Of a stretch of 64,000 nucleotides of DNA, positions 51,822 to 63,113 are shown piece after piece. The DNA is from Dyella silvatica (GTDB lineage: Bacteria > Pseudomonadota > Gammaproteobacteria > Xanthomonadales > Rhodanobacteraceae). The stretch is from NCBI RefSeq assembly GCF_026283955.1, contig NZ_JAPDPE010000006.1, positions 17,052-81,051 on the forward strand, in the 5' to 3' direction. How positions within the stretch are numbered: the first letter of the stretch is position 1; each line of letters begins with the position of its first letter. The position numbers and the translations under genes are program-made. Under the pieces are notes generated by a model. It worked only from the letters and a program-made list of their open reading frames with translations. It had not been told where the DNA came from and did no database searches.

Positions 51822-52687
51822 GTGGTCTTGAACTCCTGGCGAATGAATTGCTGATGGTACGCGTGAAAAACATCGACCTCGGGATGACGCGCACGCTCAG
51901 CCAAGTGCAACTGCAACGCGGCGCGCACCCTGGCATCGAGTGTGTCGAGATATTCAGGCGTGTATTGGCTGTGGTCGAGCACGCCGAAATGACAAGTGGG
52001 CTCGTGCAGGCGGGAGTGGAATCCCAGGTGGATGGTGATGCGGCGCTCGCTCAGCACGCCGGCGTAACCGCGATGCACGGTGTAGTTGTTATAAAACACC
52101 GCCTCGCCCGGCTGCAGCACGATTTGCAGGCCGTCGCTCAGCTCACCGGCATCGACCGGCGCCATCTTCTCGGTGTTGCCAAACACTGCCCGCTCTTGCG
52201 CAGTCAAGGCGCGGCGATGGCTGCCCGGCACAATCCATAGGCAGGGGTCGCGCGTCAGCGGCACATTCACCTGCACGTAGTTGAAGTGATAGCTATCGCT
52301 GAACCAGGCGGGGTCGATCTGCTCATCCGGCACCTGCATCACATCGCGATGCCAGCCCTGGCGATAGTCGATACCGGCCTCACCGTAAAACAGCGAGGCG
52401 CCGTCAATGACAATGCCCTCGCCGAGCAGCTCGCCGCAAAGGCCGACAATGGCCTCGTTGCAGATGATGTCCTGCACGCCGCGCACGTCTTTACCCGGCT
52501 GTAGAAATTGCAGGTTGCTCATGCGCCGGGCATCGGCGCGTTCGCTGCGCGACGCTTCCACCGCCGCCACGTAACGGGCAACGCTGGCATCGTCGAGCAC
52601 CCGGCGAATCAGGTAACCCTGCTCGCGAAAAGCCGCGCGTTCGGCGGGGGTAAGCCCGGCTGCCGCCCTCTCGCTGCTGTCTCTCAT
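51818..52687 (-). CDS. PhyH-family Fe(II)/2-oxoglutarate dioxygenase
   Basis: 289 residues. AFREQGYLIRRVLDDASVAR opens a phytanoyl-CoA dioxygenase-type fold. The iron triad is visible as His and Asp in QGWHRDVMQV and the distal His in YNNYTVHRGYAG. Arg in LSERRITIHLGFHSR probably holds 2-oxoglutarate. Substrate unknown; bacterial PhyH enzymes hydroxylate small molecules in secondary metabolism or catabolism. It lies 14 bases after ribD and overlaps the Gfo/Idh gene. Confidence 0.88.
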   Translation of the reverse strand: MRDSSERAAAGLTPAERAAFREQGYLIRRVLDDASVARYVAAVEASRSERADARRMSNLQFLQPGKDVRGVQDIICNEAIVGLCGELLGEGIVIDGASLFYGEAGIDYRQGWHRDVMQVPDEQIDPAWFSDSYHFNYVQVNVPLTRDPCLWIVPGSHRRALTAQERAVFGNTEKMAPVDAGELSDGLQIVLQPGEAVFYNNYTVHRGYAGVLSERRITIHLGFHSRLHEPTCHFGVLDHSQYTPEYLDTLDARVRAALQLHLAERARHPEVDVFHAYHQQFIRQEFKTT

Positions 52688-52701
52688 GATGAAGTCATTC
52701 C

Positions 52702-53829
52702 TTACGAAATTTTCGGACGCAGTAACAAGCGTATATCGCTACCCAGCTGGCGCTGATCGAGCGTACGCAGTTGCCAACGGGCCGCCATGTCGGTCAGCGG
52801 CGGCAGGCACAGTAACGGCCGCGCGCGGTCGCCCAACAACAGCGGCGCCACATACAGCAGCAACTCATCGACCAGCCCCGCGGCGAACAGTTCGCCGCAT
52901 AAGGTCGGGCCCGCCTCGACATGGACTTCGTTGCACCCGCGCTCAGCCAGCAAGGCCAGCACGGCATGCAGGTCCAGCGCCTGGTCATGCTCTGCCACGC
53001 TGACGCATTCGACCGCGGCAAAGCGCGGATCGACGGCGCTTGCCTGTGGCGCATGCAATAGCAAGGTCGGCGCGCTGCCGTCCAATAGGTGACTGCCTGA
53101 TGGCGTGCGCAATCGGCGATCCAGCACCACCCGCAGCGGCGGGATAAAACCAGCGCCGACGGTATCCGCTGACGCGCCTAGCCGCACCGTCAGACGCGGA
53201 TCATCCGCCAGCACCGTGCCACTGCCGGTGAGGATCGCCGAACTGCGTGCACGCCAGCGCTGCACATCCTCGCGTGCCGCCTCGCCGGTAATCCATTTCG
53301 ACTCGCCATTCGCCAGCGCGGTACGGCCGTCCAGACTCATCGCCAGTTTCACTCGCAGCCACGGGCGGCCGCGTTCGATCCGGCTGAAGAAACCGATATT
53401 GAGTTCGCGCGCGGGCTCACGCATCAAACCCGTATCCACCACGATGCCGGCGGCGCGAAGCTTTTCGATGCCACGCCCGGCGACCTGCGGGAAGGGATCT
53501 TCCGCGGCAATCACCACACGGGCCACCCCGGCCGCGACCAAGGCATCCGCACAGGGCGGCGTGCGGCCGTAGTGCGCGCAGGGTTCCAGCGTCACATAGG
53601 CGGTGGCGCCGCGTGCGCGCGCGCCGGCCTCGCGCAGGGCGAACACTTCCGCATGTGGCTCACCGGCGCGCTGATGCCAGCCACTGCCGATGACCCCACT
53701 GCTATCGGCAATGACGCAGCCGACGCGGGGGTTGGGTTGGGTGCTGTAAAGACCGCGTTCGGCCAGGCGCAAGGCCTGCGCCATATGAAGATGGTCGAGT
53801 GAGGTAAACGGCGACGAAGGTATAGGCAT
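52702..53829 (-). CDS. ribD: Bifunctional riboflavin deaminase/reductase
   Basis: 375 residues from ATG 53829 (MPIPSSPFTSLDHLHMAQAL). The zinc deaminase motif is GEPHAEVFALREAG with EPCAHYGRTPPCADAL. The reductase domain starts near WLRVKLAMSLDGRTALANGE and includes GSGTVLADDPRLTVR and VHVEAGPTLCGEL. It performs the second and third steps of riboflavin synthesis. It is 8 kb from the riboswitch-controlled rib genes and has no riboswitch of its own, sitting instead behind nrdR. Confidence 0.96.
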   Translation of the reverse strand: MPIPSSPFTSLDHLHMAQALRLAERGLYSTQPNPRVGCVIADSSGVIGSGWHQRAGEPHAEVFALREAGARARGATAYVTLEPCAHYGRTPPCADALVAAGVARVVIAAEDPFPQVAGRGIEKLRAAGIVVDTGLMREPARELNIGFFSRIERGRPWLRVKLAMSLDGRTALANGESKWITGEAAREDVQRWRARSSAILTGSGTVLADDPRLTVRLGASADTVGAGFIPPLRVVLDRRLRTPSGSHLLDGSAPTLLLHAPQASAVDPRFAAVECVSVAEHDQALDLHAVLALLAERGCNEVHVEAGPTLCGELFAAGLVDELLLYVAPLLLGDRARPLLCLPPLTDMAARWQLRTLDQRQLGSDIRLLLRPKIS

Positions 53830-53886
53830 ACCCGTTATTGTCGCACCACCGGGCTGGCGCCGGTCCAAGCGCCTGGACAAAGGCGC

Positions 53887-54408
53887 CTAGCTTTTCTTGC
53901 CGCGACGTCCGCCGCCCTCGCCCAGCAGTGACAACTGCAAATGCTCCAGCCCCGGCAGGTCGCGTTCCAGCTTTTCGATTTCCTCGCGAAACGCCTGCAC
54001 GTCTTCGAATTTGCGATACACCGAGGCAAAACGCACGTAGGCGACCTGGTCGAGCTTCTTCAACTCGCGCATCACCAGCTCGCCGACCTGGCGCGAAGGC
54101 ACTTCGCGCTCGCTGCTCTTGCGCAAGTCGTTGATGATGGTGCGCACCGCCGCATCCACCGCATCGGTAGTCACCGGCCGCTTCTGCAAGGCCCGCTCGA
54201 AACTCACCCGCAGCTTGCGCTCGTCAAAGGTTTCGCGCCGCTCGCCGCTTTTCACCACGGTGGGCAGCTTCAGCTCGGCGGTCTCAAAGGTATTGAAGCG
54301 CTCGCCGCATTGCGGACACTCGCGCCGGCGACGCACGGTCGAGCCGTCCTCGGCTAGCCGCGAATCGATCACACGAGTGTCTTCGTGCTGGCAGAAGGGG
54401 CAATGCAT
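53887..54408 (-). CDS. nrdR: Transcriptional repressor NrdR
   Basis: 173 residues. The zinc ribbon is [17 protein letters not shown] with [16 protein letters not shown], and the ATP-cone domain spans about 46-136 ([20 protein letters not shown]). It represses ribonucleotide reductase genes by binding NrdR boxes. The glyA-nrdR-ribD order is common in Gammaproteobacteria. Confidence 0.97.
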   Translation of the reverse strand: MHCPFCQHEDTRVIDSRLAEDGSTVRRRRECPQCGERFNTFETAELKLPTVVKSGERRETFDERKLRVSFERALQKRPVTTDAVDAAVRTIINDLRKSSEREVPSRQVGELVMRELKKLDQVAYVRFASVYRKFEDVQAFREEIEKLERDLPGLEHLQLSLLGEGGGRRGKKS

Positions 54409-54490
54409 CTAGCGAACCGGGAATCGAGAAACGCATACGAAACAGGAATCTTCAAGGATTCCCGTCAGCCCCTTCCCGATTCCCAGTTTC

Positions 54491-55744
54491 TCAGCCATAC
54501 ACCGGAAACTTCTTGCACTGCGCCGTCACGCTCTCACGGACCTTGGCGATCACCGCTTCGTCGCCCGGCGCATCCAGCACATCGCAGATCCAGTTCGTCA
54601 GCTCGATCACGTCGGCTTCTTGGTAGCCGCGCGTGGTGATGGCCGGGGTGCCGACGCGCAGGCCCGAGGTGACAAAGGGCGAGCGTGGATCGTTCGGCAC
54701 GGCATTTTTATTGACCGTGATATGCGCCTTGCCCAGAGCGGCCTCGGCGTCTTTACCGGTGACTTCGCGGCCGATCATGTCGACCAGCATCAGATGATTC
54801 TCGGTACCGCCGGAGACCACGTTATAGCCACGCGCGATCAGGGTCTTGGCCATCGCCTTGGCGTTTTTCACGACCTGCTGCTGGTAAGCCTTGAACTCGG
54901 GTTCCAGCGCCTCTTTGAACGCCACGGCCTTGGCGGCGATGACATGCATCAACGGGCCGCCCTGGATACCCGGGAAGACGATCGATTGCAGTTTCTTCTC
55001 GTGCTCTTCGCTCAGGCCGGCAGCGATGATGAAGCCGCCGCGCGGACCACGCAGGGTCTTGTGGGTGGTCGAGGTGACCACGTGCGCATGCGGCACCGGG
55101 TTCGGGTATACGCCGGCGGCGATCAGGCCGGCGACGTGCGCCATATCCACGAACAGATAGGCACCGACCTTGTCGGCAATGGCGCGGAAACGCGCCCAGT
55201 CCACCACCTGCGAATAGGCGCTGAAACCGGCGACGATCATCTTCGGCTTGTGCTCGTCGGCGAGGCGCTCGACTTCGGCGTAGTCGATCAGGCCCTGCTC
55301 GTTGACGCCGTACTGCGCCACATTGAACAGCTTGCCGGAGATATTGACCTTGGCGCCGTGGGTCAGATGCCCGCCATGGGCCAGGCTCATGCCGAGAATG
55401 GAATCACCTGGATTGAGCAAGGCGAAGTACACCGCCTGATTGGCTTGCGAGCCCGAATGCGGCTGCACGTTGGCATAGGTGGCGCCGAACAATTGCTTGA
55501 GGCGCTCGATCGCCAACTTCTCGGCGACGTCGACATATTCGCAACCGCCGTAATAACGCTTGCCGGGATAACCCTCGGCGTATTTGTTGGTCAACACCGA
55601 GCCCTGGGCTTCCATCACACGGGGACTGGTGTAGTTCTCCGAGGCGATCAGCTCGACGTGGTCTTCTTGGCGACGGGCTTCGTCGGCAATGGCCTTGGCC
55701 AGTTCGTCGTCATAACCGGCGATCGTATCGTTCTTCGGGAACAT
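54491..55744 (-). CDS. glyA: Serine hydroxymethyltransferase
   Basis: 417 residues. It interconverts serine and glycine and charges tetrahydrofolate with a one-carbon unit. Landmarks: [40 protein letters not shown], the PLP lysine in [16 protein letters not shown], and [20 protein letters not shown]. Start ATG 55744; the DUF817 gene on the same strand ends 35 bases inside it. Confidence 0.97.
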   Translation of the reverse strand: MFPKNDTIAGYDDELAKAIADEARRQEDHVELIASENYTSPRVMEAQGSVLTNKYAEGYPGKRYYGGCEYVDVAEKLAIERLKQLFGATYANVQPHSGSQANQAVYFALLNPGDSILGMSLAHGGHLTHGAKVNISGKLFNVAQYGVNEQGLIDYAEVERLADEHKPKMIVAGFSAYSQVVDWARFRAIADKVGAYLFVDMAHVAGLIAAGVYPNPVPHAHVVTSTTHKTLRGPRGGFIIAAGLSEEHEKKLQSIVFPGIQGGPLMHVIAAKAVAFKEALEPEFKAYQQQVVKNAKAMAKTLIARGYNVVSGGTENHLMLVDMIGREVTGKDAEAALGKAHITVNKNAVPNDPRSPFVTSGLRVGTPAITTRGYQEADVIELTNWICDVLDAPGDEAVIAKVRESVTAQCKKFPVYG

Positions 55745-56678
55745 CCTGACCTCTGTGCGTGGCAAGCGGGGAAGGCCGGAAAGTGTAGCTCCCATGGGCA
55801 TTTGCAGCCACCGTCCCGGCAGTGCGCTCGGCTACGGCCCAGACCATGACGTAACTGATGATCAGCAACAGCAGCCAGGCGCCCAGTTTGGACAGCGGCA
55901 CCATGCTCCAGGCCTGATGCTGGTGGGGGTAACGCCAGGCCTGGGTAAAGGTGCCGATGTTCTCGGCAAACCAGATAAACAAGGCCACCAGCAACAGCCC
56001 AAGCAGCAAGGGCATGCGGCGATGCGCATCACGGATGCGGAAATGAACCCAAGTCGGCCCGAACAACAGCGCCAAGGCCAAGAACAGCAACGGCCGGGCA
56101 TCGGGCAAGAAATGGTGGCTAAAGAAGTTCAGGTAAATCGCCACCGACAGCGCCATGCCCGCCCATAGCGGCGGATGGCGCGTGAAGCGAAACTCGAACA
56201 GCCGCCAGGCACGCGCCAGATAGCTACCCACGGCGGCATACATAAAGCCGGTGAATAGCGGCACCCCGCCGATGCGCAGCACCGACGCCTCGGGGTAAAC
56301 CCACGAGCCCATGGCGGTCTTGAACACCTCCATCGCCGTGCCGACTAGATGAAACAGCAAGATCACCCTGGCCTCTTCGCGGCTCTCCAGCCGCGCAGCC
56401 AGCAAGCCGCCTTGAATCAGCAGCGCCGCCACGGTCAAAAAGTCGTAGCGCGCCAGCCACGCCGCGGACGGATAGAAGGCCCAGGTCAGACATAGCAACG
56501 CCACCATGCAACCGCCAAACAAACAGGCTGAGGCTTGCTTTACCCCGAAGCAGACAAACTCGTGCAGGGCGACTGCCCACCGACCACGCGGCCGCGCCCA
56601 GCGCGCCGTGCGGCGATCCAGTTGCTGTAGCCGCCGCAGCGGGGTCACCCGATCCAGCAACGCTGTCGCGCGATTCAT
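55710..56678 (-). CDS. DUF817-family integral membrane protein
   Basis: 322 residues from ATG 56678. About eight hydrophobic segments, with family blocks [59 protein letters not shown] and [20 protein letters not shown] match DUF817. Conserved Glu and His residues in the membrane suggest an enzyme or carrier of unknown role. The C-terminal tail ([16 protein letters not shown]) is read from DNA that also encodes the glyA start, a 35-base overlap. Confidence 0.85.
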   Translation of the reverse strand: MNRATALLDRVTPLRRLQQLDRRTARWARPRGRWAVALHEFVCFGVKQASACLFGGCMVALLCLTWAFYPSAAWLARYDFLTVAALLIQGGLLAARLESREEARVILLFHLVGTAMEVFKTAMGSWVYPEASVLRIGGVPLFTGFMYAAVGSYLARAWRLFEFRFTRHPPLWAGMALSVAIYLNFFSHHFLPDARPLLFLALALLFGPTWVHFRIRDAHRRMPLLLGLLLVALFIWFAENIGTFTQAWRYPHQHQAWSMVPLSKLGAWLLLLIISYVMVWAVAERTAGTVAANAHGSYTFRPSPLATHRGQDVPEERYDRRL

Positions 56679-57188
56679 TGTTTTCCCTTCGTCATCTGTC
56701 GACCAGCGCAAAGGGAAAGCATGAAAGCCCGCGATGACCTGCCCGGGCCGGCTTATGGCAAAACGACGAACAACGGGAGTGCTTGCACAGGCAGCCGCTG
56801 GAATACCCGCCGCGCCAAGACAAAGTCGCGGCCTGACCACGCGCGACCCACGCGCCGATCCCAAGCAGCAGGCGCTAGACTCCTTTGGTTTCAATGGGAT
56901 GGCGAAGAAAATCGCCGACTGATCAGCAGCCATGCCTGCTGACCCAGACGATGGCTCGACAACGGCTAGCTGAGCTTCGAATGCCCGCTATCGCCACCAT
57001 CGCGGCTGGCCGCGGCGGCGCAAGGCCCGATACCCCCGCGGAGACGCTTCTTATCTGCCGCCCGGCCACGCGGTCACCGAATTGCCATGGCAGGGAAACG
57101 GCCGATCAGCGATAATCGGCGGTCTTTTCCCCTTTTCTTTGCCGGGCCGCCGACCAAGCGGCTTGCGGAACGCCCCCAGGGAGTCAGC
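56679..57188. other. Divergent intergenic region
   Basis: About 510 bases between the DUF817 and ettA genes. It contains no convincing small gene, RNA element or palindrome. Promoters of both genes are expected here; the ettA ribosome site is weak (CAGGGAGTC before ATG 57189). Confidence 0.4.
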
Positions 57189-58856
<1,668 letters not shown>

Positions 58857-58920
58857 GGCTTCGGCCCCTTTTTGATCAGGGGCATTGGAGAAGGGAGGCA
58901 AGAGCGCTACCCCCTCCCAA

Positions 58921-58944
58921 CCTCCCCCTGCAGCCAGGGGGAGG
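58921..58944. repeat. REP-like palindrome
   Basis: CCTCCCCCTG and its reverse complement around CAGC. It is paired with the palindrome at 58987-59010; C-rich and G-rich tails point outwards, the opposite of the pair at 12426-12518. Confidence 0.65.
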
Positions 58945-58986
58945 GGCAAAAGCATCAGCCCCCGCTGAGGGGTTAAAGGTACGACT

Positions 58987-59010
58987 CCCTCCCCTGCTCG
59001 CAGGGGAGGG
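58987..59010. repeat. REP-like palindrome
   Basis: CCCTCCCCTG and its reverse complement around CTCG; arms identical to 12495-12518. It lies about 60 bases before the pyrF start codon. Confidence 0.7.
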
Positions 59011-59067
59011 TTGGGGAGGGGTCAAACCCGCCTCACCCCGCAACACCAAAATTCCAAGGAGCCCCCG

Positions 59068-59880
59068 ATGCACTTCATGCAAGCACTACAACAAGCATGG
59101 ACCCGCAACCATTCGCTGGTCTGCGTCGGCTTCGATCCCGAACCCACGAAATTCCCCGCTCAATTCCATGGCAAGCCCGATGCCGTGTTTGAATTCTGCC
59201 GCGCCATCGTCGACGTCACCGCCGACCTGGTCTGCGCCTACAAGCCGCAAATCGCCCACTTCGCCGCCCTGCGCGCCGAAGACACGCTGGAACGCCTGAT
59301 CGCGTACATCCATGCCAAGCATCCCGGCATTCCGGTCATCCTCGACTCCAAGCGCGGCGACATCGGCAGCACCGCACAGCACTACGTCAGCGAAGCGTTC
59401 GATCGCTACGGTGCCGATGCCGTCACCATCAACCCGTATATGGGTCGCGATTCGGCGCAGCCCTTTCTCGACCGCGCCGACAAAGGCGTGATCCTGCTCT
59501 GCCATACCTCCAATCCCGGCGCGGCCGATCTGCAAGATCTCGACGTCGGCGGCAAACCGCTTTATCAGCATGTGGCGCAGATCATCGCGCGCGACTGGAA
59601 CACCCACGGCAATTGCGCCCTGGTCACCGGCGCCACCTGGCCCGAGCAACTCGCCGAAGTGCGCGCATTGATTGGCGACATGCCCTTGCTGGTGCCCGGC
59701 ATCGGCGCGCAGGGCGGCGATGTCGAAGCCGTGCTGCGCCACGGCCGCAGCGCCAACGGCACCGGCCTGATGATCAACTCCTCGCGCGCCATCCTCTACG
59801 CCAGCAATGGCGAAGACTTTGCCCAGGCCGCACGCGCCGCCACGCAAGAGCTGCGCGACACGATTAACCGCTATCGCTGA
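59068..59880 (+). CDS. pyrF: Orotidine 5'-phosphate decarboxylase, type 2
   Basis: 270 residues. It makes UMP from [29 protein letters not shown] and the catalytic segment [17 protein letters not shown] identify the longer type 2 (PyrF-like) enzyme. AAGGAG stands eight bases before ATG 59068. The REP-like pair separates it from ettA, so it is likely transcribed from its own promoter or by read-through. Confidence 0.95.
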   Translation: MHFMQALQQAWTRNHSLVCVGFDPEPTKFPAQFHGKPDAVFEFCRAIVDVTADLVCAYKPQIAHFAALRAEDTLERLIAYIHAKHPGIPVILDSKRGDIGSTAQHYVSEAFDRYGADAVTINPYMGRDSAQPFLDRADKGVILLCHTSNPGAADLQDLDVGGKPLYQHVAQIIARDWNTHGNCALVTGATWPEQLAEVRALIGDMPLLVPGIGAQGGDVEAVLRHGRSANGTGLMINSSRAILYASNGEDFAQAARAATQELRDTINRYR

Positions 59881-59949
59881 TCCGCTTCGCATAGAACATG
59901 ACGGGCTGGCTAGAATGACCAGCCCTGTTCGCGCATGGAATCGTCACGC

Positions 59950-60645
59950 ATGTCAGAGGACATCCCACGGATCGATGTCGAGGCCGCAACGCTGACCCGC
60001 GACGAACTCATCGCGCTGCTGCAAGACGAGCCCACACCCCGTCGATTCATCGGCACCGACTTCTCGGGCGCAGACCTGTCTCGACTCAGCTTGAATCATT
60101 GCGAATTCCAGCGCTGCATCTTGATCGGCACGCACTTCCTTGGCAGCGCCCTGGAAGGCACGCACTGGAAAAACTGTCGCGGTGCGCAAGCTTCTTTCGA
60201 AGCAGCCAACCTGCTGGACGCCACCTTTGCCAACTGCGATTTCAACAACAGCCGATGGCTGCGCGCCAAGCTCTCCCATGCCAGCTTCGTCGAGTGCAAG
60301 CTGACCGGCGCCAACCTCGCCCATTGCGACAGCCTCGGCCTTAGCTTTAGCGATACCTTGCTGCGGGCAGCGCTGCTATCGGGCATGTCGTTTTGCAAAG
60401 CCACCCTGCAAAACCTGGATTTCACCGACGCCGACCTCAGCCACACCGATTTTCGCGATGCCGTTTTCGAAGGCGGCAGCCTCGCCCATGCGCGCATCGT
60501 TGGTGCCAAGTTCGCCGGTGCCGATCTTCGCGGCGCCGACCTCAGCGGCTTTGAACTGAACGACGCCAAGCGCTTCAAGGGCGCAACCATTTCCCGCGCA
60601 CAAGCCGCCATGTTTCTTGCCGAGCTGGGCGTCTCGGTCATTTAG
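59950..60645 (+). CDS. Pentapeptide-repeat protein
   Basis: 231 residues with about 25 pentapeptide units of the A(D/N)Lxx or xFxxC kind, for example FSGADLSRLSLNHCEFQRC, LTGANLAHCDSLGLSFSDT and AKFAGADLRGADLSGFEL. They form a right-handed quadrilateral helix. Related proteins include DNA-gyrase protectors (Qnr, MfpA) but the size and repeats alone do not prove that role. No signal peptide. Start at ATG 59950; an ATG five codons earlier is open. Confidence 0.85.
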   Translation: MSEDIPRIDVEAATLTRDELIALLQDEPTPRRFIGTDFSGADLSRLSLNHCEFQRCILIGTHFLGSALEGTHWKNCRGAQASFEAANLLDATFANCDFNNSRWLRAKLSHASFVECKLTGANLAHCDSLGLSFSDTLLRAALLSGMSFCKATLQNLDFTDADLSHTDFRDAVFEGGSLAHARIVGAKFAGADLRGADLSGFELNDAKRFKGATISRAQAAMFLAELGVSVI

Positions 60646-60709
60646 ACGGCCAGGTAACGCATCGAGCACCTCGTGCGATAGTCACCGCCTCGCTCCCGAG
60701 AGCCCTGCT

Positions 60710-61672
60710 ATGCCCGTACCGACGCATAAAAACGACCCGTCCAACCCGACACGCCGTCGCCTGCTGCAAGCCGCCGCCCTGACACTGGCCGCTGCCGCCT
60801 GCCCGCTGCCATTGCTCGCCGCTGCGCCACGCTCGCGGCTGATCCTGCTCGGCACCGCGGGCGGCCCCACCCCCAAACCCAACCGTGCCGCACCCGCGCA
60901 AGCCATCGTCGTTGACGGGGTGATCTACGTGATCGACTGCGGCAACGGCGTGGCCCGGCAAATGGTCTTGGCCGAACTCAAGCTCGATGCCATCCGCAAC
61001 GTCTTTATTACCCACCAGCACTCCGACCACAACGCCGACTACGGCAATCTGCTGTGGCTGGCCTGGGCCGCCACCTTGAAAACCCGTGTCGATACCTGGG
61101 GCCCGCCGCCATTGAAAGAGATGACACGACTCTTTCTGGCGATGAACGACAGCGACATCCAAACGCGTATCGCCGACGAAGGCCGGCCGCCGCTGGCACC
61201 GTTGATCGTGCCGCACGAACTCACTACAGCCGGCGTCGTAATGCAGGACGAGCGCGTCAAAGTCACGGCGGCTCTGGTGCAGCATCCGCCCGTGGTGCCT
61301 TCATTCGCCTATCGTTTCGACTGCCCGGACCGGAGCATCGTGATTTCCGGCGACACCCGCCCTTCGGATAACTTGATCACGCTGGCCCACAACGCCGACG
61401 TGCTGGTGCATGAAGTGATGTACATGCCGGCGCTGGATCGACTGATCGCCAGCGAGCCCGATGCCAAGCATCTGCGCGAGCATCTGCTGGCCAGCCACAC
61501 CAGCGCCGAGCAAGTCGGCCGTGTCGCCACCGCCGCCGGGGTAAAGACGCTGGTGCTCTCCCACTTCGTACCCGGCGGCCTGCCGGCGATCAGCGACGAG
61601 ACCTGGCGCGATGCCGTGCGCCCGCACTTCAAGGGCAAGCTGGTGATCGGGCGTGATTTGCTGGAGCTGTGA
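60710..61672 (+). CDS. Tat-exported metallo-beta-lactamase-fold hydrolase
   Basis: 320 residues. The N-terminus has a twin-arginine signal (NPTRRRLLQAAALTLAAAAC), so the folded protein is exported. The metal site is THQHSDHNADYGNL, with further ligands in ISGDTRPSDNLI and LSHFVPGG, as in the RNase Z/arylsulfatase-like branch of the fold. AIVVDGVIYVIDCGNGVARQ opens the sheet. Substrate unknown. It lies 64 bases after the pentapeptide gene on the same strand. Confidence 0.9.
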   Translation: MPVPTHKNDPSNPTRRRLLQAAALTLAAAACPLPLLAAAPRSRLILLGTAGGPTPKPNRAAPAQAIVVDGVIYVIDCGNGVARQMVLAELKLDAIRNVFITHQHSDHNADYGNLLWLAWAATLKTRVDTWGPPPLKEMTRLFLAMNDSDIQTRIADEGRPPLAPLIVPHELTTAGVVMQDERVKVTAALVQHPPVVPSFAYRFDCPDRSIVISGDTRPSDNLITLAHNADVLVHEVMYMPALDRLIASEPDAKHLREHLLASHTSAEQVGRVATAAGVKTLVLSHFVPGGLPAISDETWRDAVRPHFKGKLVIGRDLLEL

Positions 61673-61717
61673 GTATGACCGTATTGCGATGGGCATCGCT
61701 GCACTCGGCCCAAGCTA

Positions 61718-62884
61718 CTATCCGGCGAAGGCCTTGACGATATAGTCGGTGTCGCGTCGTAGCAGGGTTTCGTTAAAGCCCAGCTCCAGCTTGCCGGATT
61801 CGAGATCCTGGATAAGGATGTTCGCTGACTTCATGCGCTCTTGCAGGCCAGCCTGTTTGTCGGCGGCAATGTGCACGAAGTGAATATTGGTGCCGTGCTC
61901 GACCCGCTCTACGGTGAACCCTTCGATAGCCGACAACTTCTCCAGCAAGCGATCGCCCGCCGCACGCACCCGCGCAAAGCGCTCCTCAAAACCATCGAGC
62001 GTACCCAGCGCCAACAGCGCCGGCTCCCAGCCGTGATACACCGTGCCGCCGAATAGGTGGCGAGTCTCGCGCGCCTTGGCCATCATCTCCTTGCTACCGG
62101 CGAGAATCGCGCCAAACGGCGCCCCCAGGTATTTGTACAGCGACACGTAAACCGTATCGAACAAGGCGCTGTACTTGCTGGGAGAAAAACCCTCCGCCCC
62201 GCTATTGAGCAACAGCCGCGCACCGTCCAGGTGCATGCCGATGCCCTTCGATCGCGCCAGTGCCGAAATCTTCGACACCAACTCGTATGGCAGCATCGCA
62301 CCATCGGCGCGGCGCACCGGGCTTTCCAGGGAAATAGCCCCGACCGAAAGCGGATACGCGCCTTTTTCGGTCAGCGTAATCGCCGCCTCCACTTCTTCGA
62401 AGCTTGGCGCTGCGCGCCCGGGTGCCAAGGGCAAAAGATTGATATTGCTCAGCGTCGTGACCGCGTCGCTCTCATCCCGGTACACATGGCTTTCCTGCTG
62501 CACCAACGCACGCCGGTGCTCACCACATAACAAGCGCAACGCCACTTGATTGGCCAGCGTGCCGGTCGGCATAAACGCCGCATCTTGCTTGCCCAGCAAG
62601 GCCGCAAAGCGCTGCTCAAGATCGCCAACGGTGCCGCCCTTCAAATACGCATCCTTGGACTTGTCCAGCTTCTGCAACAGCTGATCGACGCGGGCGATGA
62701 TGTCCCGGCTATAACGTGGCACGTCATCACCCGCCAATAACACGGCATCGTTGATGTGCTGCGGATCCTGCGGACTCTTCGGCGAAGCGGCCATCGCCAC
62801 CGGCGCAAACAACGTCGCCCCCGACAACAAACCCGTAGCGGCACCCAGCGAAAGAGACGAACGAAGAAAGTCGCGGCGATCCAT
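61718..62884 (-). CDS. Tat-exported threonine aldolase / beta-eliminating lyase-like PLP enzyme
   Basis: 388 residues. DRRDFLRSSLSLGAATGLLS is a twin-arginine-type signal (RRDFL), so this PLP enzyme should be periplasmic. The body matches low-specificity threonine aldolases: YLKGGTVGDLEQRFAALLGK, FMPTGTLANQVALRLLCGEH, ISLESPVRRADGAMLPY, IGMHLDGARLLLNSGAEGFS and the probable PLP lysine in VYVSLYKYLGAPFGAILAGS. Cytoplasmic versions cleave threonine to glycine and acetaldehyde; the exported role is unknown. It is convergent with the exported hydrolase gene. Confidence 0.9.
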   Translation of the reverse strand: MDRRDFLRSSLSLGAATGLLSGATLFAPVAMAASPKSPQDPQHINDAVLLAGDDVPRYSRDIIARVDQLLQKLDKSKDAYLKGGTVGDLEQRFAALLGKQDAAFMPTGTLANQVALRLLCGEHRRALVQQESHVYRDESDAVTTLSNINLLPLAPGRAAPSFEEVEAAITLTEKGAYPLSVGAISLESPVRRADGAMLPYELVSKISALARSKGIGMHLDGARLLLNSGAEGFSPSKYSALFDTVYVSLYKYLGAPFGAILAGSKEMMAKARETRHLFGGTVYHGWEPALLALGTLDGFEERFARVRAAGDRLLEKLSAIEGFTVERVEHGTNIHFVHIAADKQAGLQERMKSANILIQDLESGKLELGFNETLLRRDTDYIVKAFAG

Positions 62885-62989
62885 AATCGTTCCTGCCGAC
62901 AGGCCAAAGAGAGGTCAGCCGATCATAACGACAGGCAACACGGCGGCTATCGGTCAAAGGTCATAGTCAGTGAAAGCGCCAAGCTCATC

Positions 62990-63088
62990 CAAGCCACGTG
63001 GGTTGAGGTGAGCGAAGCGAACCCCAACCATTTGCGACGACTCTCGATGTCGGGCATCACTTCGTTCAGCCCAACCTACTCTCGCCCT
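62990..63088. repeat. Interspersed repeat of the GGTGAGCGAAGCGAACCCCAACC type
   Basis: The stretch GAGCGAAGCGAACCCCAACC at about 63011-63030, then CGACTCTCGATGTCGGGCAT and CTTCGTTCAGCCCAACCTAC, is a pattern I recognise from intergenic repeats in many Gammaproteobacteria. Its translations are often mis-annotated. No gene is present between 62885 and 63113. Confidence 0.5.
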
Positions 63089-63113
63089 GATCTGCTGCAT
63101 TCGCGAAACGCCA

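Noticed and set aside
59950..60645. Naming the pentapeptide-repeat protein as a quinolone-resistance (Qnr) protein
   Set aside because: Repeats and size are compatible, but Qnr-specific loops could not be identified by eye.
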